This document shows, in pieces, positions 26,801 to 36,518 of a stretch of 64,000 bases of DNA (positions within the stretch are counted from its first letter, which is position 1; each line of letters opens with the position of its first letter). Position numbers and translations under genes: made by a program. Under the pieces are notes generated by a model. The model was not told the origin of the DNA, made no database searches, and worked only from the letters and a program-made list of their open reading frames with translations. The DNA comes from Dipetalonema caudispina. Its lineage: Eukaryota > Nematoda > Chromadorea > Rhabditida > Onchocercidae. Location: assembly GCA_013365325.1 (NCBI GenBank), contig JABVXV010000007.1:124001-188000 (forward strand). Direction: 5' to 3'.

Positions 26801-29800
26801 TTTTGCTAATTATTCAGTTGAAATCAGCTAAAATTTCATCGTTTTTATTTAAAATAACACCTCAACTCTTACCATTCAGTTTTCAAATAAAATTATTTCA
26901 TTCCAAAAATTTAATAGTTTTCTTTTGATTGATGAAGTTTTTGAATTTTTTTTTTCGCGAGAAAACAATAATGTTGAAAAGAGGAAAATTGAGGCACTTT
27001 GAGGATAAAATAACGCTTCTTTTGGCTTCTATAATCTAAATAAAAATTATGTAAAATTTAAAAGCAAAGAAAATTTCCAAAAATTTAAGGATAGCTAAAG
27101 GTAAAAAAGCAGTCTTTATACTTCTTGCGATGTGTCTCTTTTTTTGTCCATGAAACTGTTCAGAAATAGCTGAAGAATAATGAAAAGAAATTAAATTCTC
27201 CGGTGATAAGAACGAAACGAAATTATCAGATAGATTGCAATATAAAATAAGTAAAGCTTTGGATTTAAATGGAATGGGCTAATTTATCATTTCTGTATGC
27301 AAGAAAGCCTTTCTAAAGTAGGCCCTGTACAGATACTACTGGATCATAAGTCAGATATTGTCAACTTTTCTATGTAAACATGAAAAACCAGAAACTAATC
27401 AAATTTTAATTGATAAAGTAGTATTGCCATATGAATACTATTTCATGTTCCTTTCTCATTTTTTGAAATGCTAAAGAAAATCAATTTGTCATTTAAAATT
27501 TGCTTAGTTCTATTTCCCTATGGAATGGAAAAATACGATAAAAGAAAGGCTTACCACATGCACCAATTTGTTTAACTCTAATTTCCGATTTCTTTTCCGC
27601 ACGCGCAAAACAAGAACGTACAGCAAGGTGACATTCACTGAGGTAACTTACATTATCCGTACCACACACCGCTGGACCAGCTGAATTACAAAAAGAACGA
27701 CACTCGCACTTACCGCTGAAATTTCGTCGACATTTGAATGAATTCTTCGGTTGAAATCAAGAAACACAGCCAGAATATTATCAACATAGCTTCTTGTTAC
27801 GATCATTAGTTATAAATAGTACAGTGTATGGATGTCGTAGTAATAGTGGGGTTTTTTTTTTTTTTGAAAGATTCAAAATTTTCAATCGAATTGATCTTAA
27901 TGCACATATTAATTTAGTAATTTCGATCAGCTTACACATGAAAGGCAATATCAAAATACTTTCCTTCCACAAAATTTCAAACATTTGCCAAAATTTTTAA
28001 TGGTTTGACAAACAGGTCAAACCTATTTGGTCGGCACTTAGCACCATATGGACATCGTACTTCTTCACATTTTGCTAAAAAACCTTTCGCTAATCAAATA
28101 TATACGATGCTGAGTAATACAATGATTATTTTTATTTTAATACTACAAATTAGATATTTGTTTAAGCCTTTAATTAAAAATGCTGTTTGAATAGGGAATA
28201 AGTCAATAAGGAAAAAGGTTGCTTTATCCAATTTTCAGGCCTTTTACGACTTATCCAAAGCTATTTATACGTGCTTCGAACAAAATTCTCTTATTATCTG
28301 GTAAATTTTGAATTGAAATGTCAACTAACAAATTTTGGGATTTAAATAAATTTATGTGTAAGAATTTCTGATAATTGAAGTATTTAATAAAATCCTCACT
28401 TCGTTTTATGTGCCGCTGCTTCTTACGCACCCAACCTAAAAACGAATTCGGATAATGAAATAATGAATTAAGAATCAAAATTAAGAGATCAATCAAATAT
28501 TTCATCGCAATAGTCTCATCAAGAATACCAAACTAATATGTTTACATTTCTGTTAAGAGAACTGTTAATAAATTACATCTGAATCACCACTATCTGTGCT
28601 AGAATTTCATTTTTGAATGACAACAATAGCAAATTTAAACTTAAACTAAAAATATTCAAGAGGATATCCCTTCTAAAATCCTACCAGAATGAATCTCTTC
28701 AGTCTCAAATTTTCTAGATTTAATTTACGAATTACTTTAGAAAATATTACATTAACTAAATTTATAAATTTCCTCAGCCGACAAAAAAAGTGCATTCACT
28801 TTTAGAAAGAGTAATGACCTAAACCAGATACCAGCGCAATATCAATCAAACAAATCACCGTTTACTTTTACCGGTGTTTCCTCTGTAACTACCAGAAGAT
28901 ATTAGCTATTCATTTGTTAAATCGGGCACAAAAAGTAATTGGTGAATACCTCCGTTTGATAAAATCTTCAACAATCGTAAAACAGCTTACATAAGCTCAC
29001 AAAAAAATTCAAATTCAAATTCTTATAGTCTAAGCATTAGCTTATCTCTTTTATTTCATTTACGCTTTAAATGAAAGTGCACATCATAAAATTTTAAGTT
29101 TAATTGAAAGAAAATTCCTGACAGATTCAGAAAAAACGAAGAATGTATCACTCTCCTTTTCTCTTTTTTTATAACTTAAATTTCTGTCATAAATTTGGCA
29201 GATGTATACGGAAACAAAATATGTACACCTCTGATAGTACCGAATGTTAGCTAATTAAGAGAAGCGGAAGAAACAAAAAAGCAGTGAAACATCAAGAAAC
29301 CATTCATTCGTTCATTTTCTTCTTTATCCAATAATGAACAGCTGTGAATGGTTGGAAAATAACTTCCTTCAAAGAAATTAGAGAAGTTGCCATAATTACA
29401 CGCTATTATCTGAATCTCCGCATAATACAAATTTGGTTCTTTTCGGGCAAAGACAGGTAAAAGGGAAAGTAATAGACCTGTTGATGTGAAACATTATGGG
29501 AATATTTTGACAGATGTACAAGAAAATCGGAATATAGAAAAAGAAGAATTTGATGGATGACAAAATTATAACTACCATTTTTTTGCTTAACCGCCACAGG
29601 CGTGTGAATTGAGAGAATTTATTTTTTCCACACTTGAAAATTGCTAAAATAGTTAAACAAATGGATAAAGAAAATTGCAAGGGTTATTTTCGAGTACTTC
29701 AACTAATTATTCATATATGTATTCAAAAGGTAGTCTCCAAATAGATTTTTGGAAGGCCTAGGCCAGGTTGCTAAGATTATGTTAATTGTTAATTTTCAAT

Positions 29801-32800
29801 TCAGGAAAATAGTTAGCCAATGAATAACAGTGGAAGATTAAAATGTCACATTAGTCCAATATGCTTAATCTTACCGATATTAGTTAGTATTTCAGTCTTA
29901 TTTCTATTTCTATTCTATTTATGTGTTGCATTGAAAGGAAGAAATGAAAAAAAAAGATTACCTTGAAAGCGGGCATTGAGCTGGTCGAGAACATTTAGAT
30001 TAATGGGAACCAGAGATGAATTGAGATAAAACAATCCATTAAGCTTATTTAAGAGGATTATCTTCGTATCTTTTTCATGCAGAACACTCCGGCAGATCTG
30101 CAATCAAATAAATATCTTTGAAGAAATAAACAAAAAAAGGAAAAAAATGCGTCGTAAAATAGAATCGGATAACAGATTTAGTCTTGAGCTGTACATATAT
30201 CTCATCAAACAGCAATAAATCAATTGATCATCTCTTCGTTCTTTTGATTTATTTTATTTTAATTTTTTTTCTTCGTTTTTATTAATTGAATTATACTCTA
30301 TGTAAAAGGAATTTGATAAATATGAGGCGCAATTCTTAAATGTTTGTTTCACTGCTAACTTAATATAGAACTTAGAGAGCTTATTTTCACTGCCAATAAT
30401 TACCAAACTATTTGGAATTTAAAGAAAAAAGTAGTCGATTCAAATATTTGAATGACAAACGCAAATTGACAATGATACACTATTTTTTGAGTTAAAAAGC
30501 TCTTTCTTCTTTGCTTTGCTTACAACATTTGTGGAGTTTATTGAGAGTCTTTCTTGTAAAGCAAATCCGATCTTACAGATCCGAGAATATGCATACATTT
30601 TAATGCTTGAGGAATTGGAATGGAAAATTAGTGAAACCAAATAAAAAATAGAATTTCAAATTACTGGCAGTTTCCTAATATATTAGAGACAAACTAACAT
30701 CATTCATTCAATGCATTCTTGCAAAAATTAATTCGAAAAAGTTTATATTTGCGATAAGGACATTTAACAGTAAAGAATGAAATTTATTTGAAAAGTTTAC
30801 CTGAACGTTGCCTAATCCATGAATGACTATTTTCTTCCTACCATTGATAATATTGAAACCTTTGAAGATCCTTTTTACCCTAACTGTAGCAATCTGCAAA
30901 TAGCACAAAAAAGGAATTGTCATATGTTGCGTAGTTCAAGTGAAGTGATGACCTTACTAATTCAACGTAAATGATAATCTTTTTCTTTAGCAGTAGGAAA
31001 CGATCTAAAATATAGAAGATATAAGTATACAATGATATTGATACAGCATAAAATCAAAGAGGAAAATTTTGACGAGCATAGGACTGAAGATATTGATACT
31101 TTACGACAGTCAACACATTACATGTTGCGTGAATCAACTCAAACAGAAAACTGTCTCCTCTCTGCTGTAATCAAAGTTATTAGATTATAGAAGTGCAAAA
31201 AGATTAAATATCCACTATTATCTTCTTGCTTTCAAATTTTATGAAATGTTTTTGAAGAAGTTGCAAATAAAAATGTTAAACTTGTGATAAAGCCAACTAA
31301 AGCAGAAGCATTATCTAAACAAAATGATCACCAATGATAAATTACTCGATAAGATAGCAAGTAGAAAGTAGGAAGAGGAAACTTTGGCAAGTCGATGAAA
31401 ATAAGTTATGGGAATCCATCTGTGCTGAAATCACTCCCATACAACAATAATCGTTTTTTTTTTTTTTTTTTTTTTTTGTTTTTTTTTTCTGAATAAATTC
31501 AAAAAATATAAGGAAATGTATTCAAACAAATATATTTTTAACTTTAAATGACTGCCTGATGCAATTATTTCTTTGCTAATGTGTCGACTTTTTTTTGTGC
31601 ACTCTTTTTTTTTGCAAATATATTGTTCAAAAGAGAGATAATAGTTGGTTGCAGGAATTGACCTCTTGAGAGATGATCGAACTCTAAAAGATGATTATCC
31701 ATTTTTGCAATCACAAGGAATTGCGAAGCTTTTCAGCCTTGGTTATATTATTTGGATAGGTATTATTGTAAATAGTGTATTTCTTTGATGCCAAATGTTG
31801 AGTTTAAATTTGAAAGCAAAATTTTGATTAAACAAGAAACGTTCTAGTTAATCTACCCTTATTAGTAATACAGTTAGTTGCAGTACAAGCAATTCTGAAC
31901 GGTTAAGTAAGTCTCAAATCGAATTCCTAAAATTCTTAATTTAAGATTTCAAATCAATAATCTATTCTTTTAACATATCGTATCTGTTATTGATTAAAGT
32001 TAATTGTTGCAAGGTTAAATTGTATGTTGTCTATTGTGTATTACCTAAGGGAGACAGATTTTTGCAAAGAATAGAAGGGAAATATAACAAAAGGGGAAAG
32101 GATACTAAACTGCTACTTGAATATTTCGTGAGGTAAAAGTCAATGACCAAAGGTAAAGGTTTGAAAAGGATGAAAGGATTACTTTTGCATGGATAAGATT
32201 TGCATAAGCAGCAAGCACATTTATATACCTCTTTGATGAAAAGAAAAATGGCTTTTTCACAAGCAAGCAGATTTGTTAGCATTAAAAAGTACTCCACTTC
32301 AGAATATGTATTCATTTATTTTACTTTTCGTTATTCATAAACCTGAGAATTGTATTTTTCCACAATAACGTAATATTGGGAAGTTTCAATATTATTCGTC
32401 GGATATGTGACTACAGTTTAGAATATTTGATAAATCGATATAATGTGAATTTAAAATACGTTCTGAAAGGTTTAATTAAGCATTTGTGTAAAAATGAAGA
32501 GAAGGAAATAAAAGATTTCGTATTATCTTTTATTTCCTTCTCTTAGTAGAATAATAGTCTTTCGAGTTGTAGATGGTAAAGAATAATTGGATCTCAAATT
32601 ACCTGTAGTCGACTGTCTCTGGGATCAATGGTAACATCTAATACGGTAGCACTGATAATCAGTGGTGCATTCTGTAGCGAATCGTTGAATTTTTCTGGAT
32701 CAAATAAACAATTGGAAGATTTGAGAGAACTTAATGTTCCCACTATTAATGATAATAATAGTAGTAATGGTAATTGCATAGGGATTGTCATGAGTAACAT
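10149..32800 (-). CDS. agr-1: Agrin, long isoform with NtA domain
   Basis: Large secreted basement-membrane proteoglycan. In vertebrates its NtA domain binds laminin, its Kazal/follistatin (FS) modules form the rod, and its C-terminal LG domains bind dystroglycan and other receptors. About 35 coding exons join in one unbroken frame to 1689 aa; their coordinates are given with the domain entries below. Order: signal peptide, NtA (about 30-145), FS1-FS8 (144-735), two laminin-EGF (751-855), FS9 (861-938), Cys-rich linker (958-1025), LG1 (about 1041-1212), two EGF (1213-1275), LG2 (1280-1456), EGF (1457-1502), LG3 (about 1510-1689). This is vertebrate agrin order, including the lone Kazal after the two laminin-EGFs. 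No SEA domain was found. The start is ATG 32798-32800; a stop lies in frame just upstream. Almost all introns are GT-AG and phase-consistent. The LG1 5' edge (17930 or 17940) is the weakest join. Confidence 0.96.
12757..12895 (-). other. agr-1: Agrin EGF-like module between LG2 and LG3
   Basis: One exon. Cysteines are spaced as in a short EGF (IPCSNANKSCIW, then GCQCLNEYQ). It matches the single EGF between LG2 and LG3 of vertebrate agrin. Confidence 0.8.
13436..13456. repeat. Short (AC)n microsatellite
   Basis: A run of CA dinucleotides inside the intron next to LG2 exon 13473-13584. Simple repeat with no inferred role. Confidence 0.8.
13719..13800. repeat. 21-bp tandem repeat, about 3.9 copies
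   Basis: Units CAGTATCCGGTATATATAATT start at 13719, 13740, 13761 and 13782 with few substitutions (for example CCGCTATATG in unit 2). It lies in the LG2 intron 13585-14360 of agrin. Confidence 0.9.
14804..15459 (-). other. agr-1: Agrin paired EGF modules between LG1 and LG2
   Basis: Exons 15352-15459 (HCSQNICLKSCSNGNSC, then CHCIQHFNG) and 14804-14893 (GQLCEQQICKSSEFCGDN). Together they supply the two EGF units expected between LG1 and LG2. Confidence 0.85.
16028..17940 (-). other. agr-1: Agrin LG1 domain exons
   Basis: Exons 17848-17930 (or 17940), 17174-17274, 16511-16729, 16028-16137. Diagnostic stretches are FWNLKFEIQAHNTSGILLYS, LNGEVFVTEW, VSLAVDDLAP, PIYLGYTPVELL and NFTGCLSNIFINERKI. 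Two acceptors 10 nt apart fit the first exon. The 17930 choice keeps frame with exon 17973-18020. Confidence 0.85.
17973..18546 (-). other. agr-1: Agrin linker with EB/EGF-like cysteine module in place of SEA
   Basis: Exons 18490-18546, 18061-18264, 17973-18020. The first encodes a short polar, Asp/Asn-rich stretch. The second has a basic patch (GEKQRRRERK) and then a cysteine cluster NVCVDDTDC...CKCREGFF...CI, resembling an EB module or EGF. Vertebrate agrin has Ser/Thr, SEA and EGF segments here. No SEA autoproteolysis motif was seen. Confidence 0.75.
18602..18834 (-). other. agr-1: Agrin ninth follistatin/Kazal module
   Basis: One exon. The follistatin half starts DCSELRCHHGGVC and the Kazal half is ICGSDGDTYDNICELQQFAC. 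Its place after two laminin-EGF modules matches FS9 of vertebrate agrin. Confidence 0.92.
19240..19662 (-). other. agr-1: Agrin two laminin-EGF modules
   Basis: Exons 19494-19662 (CSCNRIGSYSNVCNQHGQC, KKCDHCLSGFWGL) and 19240-19405 (CGCSAFGSSRFDC, CQCKPDSYGIKCDSC). The laminin-type eight-cysteine spacing is clear. Confidence 0.93.
26000..26081 (-). CDS. agr-1: Alternative first exon of agrin (short N-terminus form)
   Basis: Minus-strand ATG at 26079-26081 opens 27 codons (MSNYCLFAALFITLNLKLIL and a further seven) and ends with a single G before GTAAGTCC. That phase joins the FS2 exon (25413-25658) exactly, giving WTN-E-KRNPCEDLRC. The exon codes for a 17-19 residue hydrophobic segment usable as a signal peptide or signal anchor. 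The predicted product is 1503 aa, lacking NtA and FS1. It sits inside the 1.9-kb intron between FS1 and FS2 and would need its own promoter. Vertebrates make a comparable short-N-terminus agrin from an alternative first exon. Sequence and phase are seen; use is inferred. Confidence 0.7.
26527..26552. repeat. (AT)n microsatellite
   Basis: TA dinucleotide run in the FS1-FS2 intron of agrin, about 450 bp upstream of the alternative first exon. Confidence 0.8.
28075..29961 (-). other. agr-1: Agrin intron between NtA and FS1
   Basis: About 1.9 kb of AT-rich intron. No further exon, RNA gene or repeat family was recognised. Confidence 0.6.
29962..32800 (-). other. agr-1: Agrin signal peptide and NtA domain exons
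   Basis: Exons 32603-32800, 30801-30893, 29962-30097. A leucine-rich signal (LPLLLLLSLIVG) precedes a region aligning with the vertebrate N-terminal agrin domain: LIISATVLDVTIDPRDSRLQ (NtA strand 1), VRVKRIFKGFNII, then KKIVIHGLG, and LNSSLVPINLNVLDQL. In vertebrates NtA binds the laminin gamma1 coiled coil. The 1.7-kb first intron holds a perfect 20-bp inverted repeat. Confidence 0.88.
32497..32544. repeat. Perfect 20-bp inverted repeat with 8-nt loop
   Basis: Arms 32497-32516 and 32525-32544 (AAGAGAAGGAAATAAAAGAT and its complement) flank TTCGTATT. It lies in agrin intron 1, 59 nt from the first exon's donor. Confidence 0.9.
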
Positions 32801-32879
32801 CAGGCTATTCAATTTTCAGGCCTGACATCAGAAATTAGAAGTGGACGACTCAGTTCACGACCAGTTCAAATCTTGCTCC

Positions 32880-33010
32880 TTTAGTTAATGATGTTAATAG
32901 TAGCCGACAAGGAGGTGGAAAGCTGAAGAACTCCGCCCCAGCCTTATACAACCCGACACACCCACCACGATATCGAACAAAAGTTCTCTCGGTCTATTGG
33001 GACCCATAAT
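32880..33010 (-). promoter_or_regulatory. agr-1: Putative agrin promoter region
   Basis: A GC-richer stretch 80-210 bp upstream of the agrin ATG. It contains CCGCCCC (GC-box-like) and CACACCCACCAC (KLF/CACC-like), unusual in this AT-rich window. Promoter function is inferred from position and composition. Confidence 0.4.
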
Positions 33011-34978
33011 ACATGTCTAGCCAAGTGGCCAGTTAATTTTGGCAGAATATAAAACAATCCAAATTTTAACTTTCTCGTAGTTTTTATGAAATTTTGAGAA
33101 TTTGTCGCAAGTTCAGATTTTTACTTAATAAAGTCATATTTGTTCCAAAAAATGTCTCGAAACTTGAAATCTTGAAACAGTTGTGCAAATGTCGCAGTTG
33201 TTGATCACTTCTTTCTTTTCATCAATGGAAAGCATTCAGTCTCATATCTAATTCATTTTCAAAATTCATTCTTCCCTTCAAGTCATTTATGATTTATTCA
33301 AATTTTCAACTCGATCAATTTACCGATTAAACGATTCATATCCTTTCTGAAATATCTTGAAGATAGGATAAGTAAATGGTCGGATATTACGAATATATCT
33401 GAATGTATATTTTATAGTTTAAATAAATTAAGTAGAAAACAATTAGATAAAAGCCAATATCATTCGGCTAAAAAACATTTCTGAGCAACTTTTAAGGAAG
33501 TAATTAAAGGAATGTTTTTGGCCGCAGTTGAGCTAACAATGCGAACCAAAATTTTATGACAACAATTAAGATGTAGTAATGATTAGAGTAGAGATAACGA
33601 TAACGATATGATAAAAATGACGTCAGTTGCAACTGTTGAAACAATGTTATTCTACCAAATATGAAGTAAAGGATTGATTTAAAAGAATAAAAGCAGCAAA
33701 GAACGTTGCAGAAAATAGAAAAATACACGATATAGTATTCCTTATATAAATATTTAAATAAAAATAATAATTACTTGGATATGATCATTGATAACATTTT
33801 AGAAAAATTCAAAAAGAAAAAATTTGGAGAAATATATAGGTTAATTAAGCTGCACTAATTTCTAAAGTTTACCAAAACAATTCATTTCATAAGTGATTGG
33901 AAGAAAATATGCCGGCGCCAAGAAGGTGAGGTGCATAAGATTAGATCAGTAATTATCTTATTTTTCAGCTGAAGGATCACCATATAACATTTTTATAATG
34001 ATGCGATCAGATTCATGACTCAAACTATTTGAATCAAAGGTTCACTTTACATTTCAAACTGTTATATATAGTTTATCTTAACTTTACCTTGATATATTAT
34101 TGATTTAATTATTCCATAATTAATTAAAAAGATAAGAGCCTGGAGGAAATCAAAGTTAAAGTTATGCTACTAACTAGCAATAATGATATTAATGATTACA
34201 ATGGTGCAATATCAATAATGGCATGATAGGATGACATAAAATCGAGTAGTAAGATCATATGAGTATAGGACAGCAAATGGATTAGCAGAGTGATAGACAA
34301 TTAAAAAATTTGAGTACTATTGATTTTATCGCTACTGGTAATTTTGAGATGCAAATAAGAAAAGATTTTCACTATATGGCACATCTGAAGGCTAGTTTGT
34401 TATGATTTCTAGCGCATTAACTGCTGAAGCAAATGTAAGTTAGCACATTTCAAGTTTTTTCTTCATTTTCAAAGTAAACAATGAAAAAGAACGCTCCAAT
34501 TGCTGAAAAAAACTTTCGTGAAAATTTAATTTCCGTTAAAAAATTGCCATAAATTCATGAATCGTGGGATTTCTTTCGTAATAAAAAACTTGAAGTACAT
34601 GAAAGATCTCTAACAACTAGTTTCACGTTATCCTACCGTCCGATAATTAGTATCTACAAATCCGGAATAAAACAAAGGAAGGAAGCTGTATATGTAGCAG
34701 TTAGAGAATGTTCCTCACCAAACTTTCCGGACTCATTAATGCTCCATTTTCCAGGATAGAACTGTAAATCAATTTCCCATTTCCAATTAACAAGAAATTG
34801 CATAAAGCAAGTATTCAATTTTTAACTCCTTTCCCATTGCGTTGAAGTAGTTTTTGTAGAATGGAATTCCCATTTTCACATAACTTCAAACTATTTAAAT
34901 GACTTCTTACAGATTTCTCATTCTTCTCCCAACAAGCCGAAACTAAGTTCATGCTCCCCCACTTTACTTTTAATAAAG

Positions 34979-35158
34979 AATATATTATATTATATTATAT
35001 TATATTATTGCTATATTAAATTGTTATATAATTAATAATTAATTAATAATCAATAATTAACAATTAATAACCAATAATTAATAATTAGTAATCAATAATC
35101 AACAATTAATAATTAATAATTAATAATTAATAATAATAATAATAATAATATTAATAAT

Positions 35159-35244
<86 letters not shown>

Positions 35245-35284
35245 TAATAATAATAATAATAATATATATATATATATATATATA
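34979..35284. repeat. Compound AT-rich microsatellite
   Basis: Starts with TATAT/TATTA pentamers (to about 35009), passes through irregular AATAATT/CAATAATTAA units, then about 45 TAA triplets (35128-35262) and (TA)n to 35284. The long isoleucine or tyrosine open frames across it are repeat artefacts. Confidence 0.95.
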
Positions 35285-36518
35285 AATGAGAAATGAACTC
35301 ATGGCAGAAGTGATAAACTCCGTAGAAATAACAACTGATGATGCCATGCGAAGCGAGTCCGACCTGATACAGTAAAATTTGCATCTGTGAAATTTTACAA
35401 ACACAGACGACATGATGCCCAAAATTTATCCATCTGAAGAACTTATATCAACAACTATCAACCTGCAAGTATGTGGCAAAGAGGATCACAAAGCCGTTTC
35501 TTTCAGAACTACCAAAGATTACTAGTGTTATTGAAGGCCAGATGTTTCATTTAATATTTCAATCACCGCCCCCGCAAGATCATTCCATTACCATTTGCGA
35601 AGGATTGTAAAACTGAACTTACTAATAAAGAAAAAAATAGTGCTTAAAATGCAGATACCAAAGTAAAGAAAAGCTTTGCACCGTCAGAATTTAAAGTCTT
35701 CCGTTATGAGAACAGCTACAAATGCAGACGATTATAAAACCGGATTAAGGAAGACAAATAATGTACCAATTATGATGAAGGCTACTCTAACTAATATACA
35801 ACCCTTACAGAAATCAATACAAATAGTGACAGCCTAATAACGCTGTGCAATTCACATATTTAACGTAGAATCTGATTAAAAAAAAAAAAAAAAACAACAA
35901 AAAATTCGCTTCAAATAAAGAGGAAAAACTCTTCTTGCCTTTCTAATGACTACAGTATCACTATCACCTTCAGGAATGATTCCGGTTATAGCAAGAAAAA
36001 GGAGCAGTAATCAAGGGAAACAAAGCTAGTAGCATCTCGATAAATGAAATGCATAATGCGTAAGGCAGAAATTGAATCACAAAATCAGATGAAAAACATA
36101 TTATGAAATCGGAAACTGGCAATGAATCCCAAGACGGCATACTTCCATTTCCAAATTTAGTAGAACTGTACCTATTTTAAACGAACTTCAAACAAGAATT
36201 ATCAATTAGCATACGACCGAAATTTTACCAGTAATAATAACGCTAAAGTGTAATCACGCGATTTATTAGAAAATCAGTCCGGATAAAAATATCTCCATCT
36301 ACCTTGTAATTTGTGAGCACAAAAAATGTAGTAATTAGATACGAAACATTCAAAGCTGCCCGCAATTATTGGAATGATTTGAAAATATTCAAAAAATCAA
36401 AATTACTCAATACAAACAATATCTCCATCACATGAAACAACGAATGACCTCTAAGGTGAAAGTTATGGAGAAACTACAAACCAAAACTAGCAAAAGACAA
36501 AAACAATGCTAACTAAAA

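Larger units (their letters stand above)
20277..28074 (-). other. agr-1: Agrin follistatin/Kazal modules FS1-FS8
   Basis: FS1: 28023-28074 + 27555-27715. FS2: 25413-25658. FS3: 24890-25019 + 24540-24622. FS4: 24014-24138 + 23612-23702. FS5: 23122-23334. FS6: 22634-22738 plus most of 22184-22389. FS7: the rest of 22184-22389 plus 21755-21878. FS8: 20277-20560. Each has the follistatin C-x-C pattern followed by a Kazal core such as VCGTDNVSYLSECHLAVRSC or VCASDGITYANECKMRLESC. Splits within Kazal domains fall at recurring positions (CG-S/T-DG), which suggests module duplication. Confidence 0.93.
32801..36518. other. Intergenic: agrin upstream / jun-1 3' region
   Basis: About 3.7 kb. The first 200 bp is GC-richer and likely agrin promoter. 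33.0-34.95 kb is featureless AT-rich DNA. 34.98-35.28 kb is a microsatellite. 35.3-36.2 kb has odd coding-like fragments on the plus strand. A minus-strand AATAAA at 36262-36267 could end jun-1 transcripts. Confidence 0.5.

Noticed and set aside
35120..35422. 100-codon poly-isoleucine / tyrosine frames
   Set aside because: Translation of the AAT/TA microsatellite.
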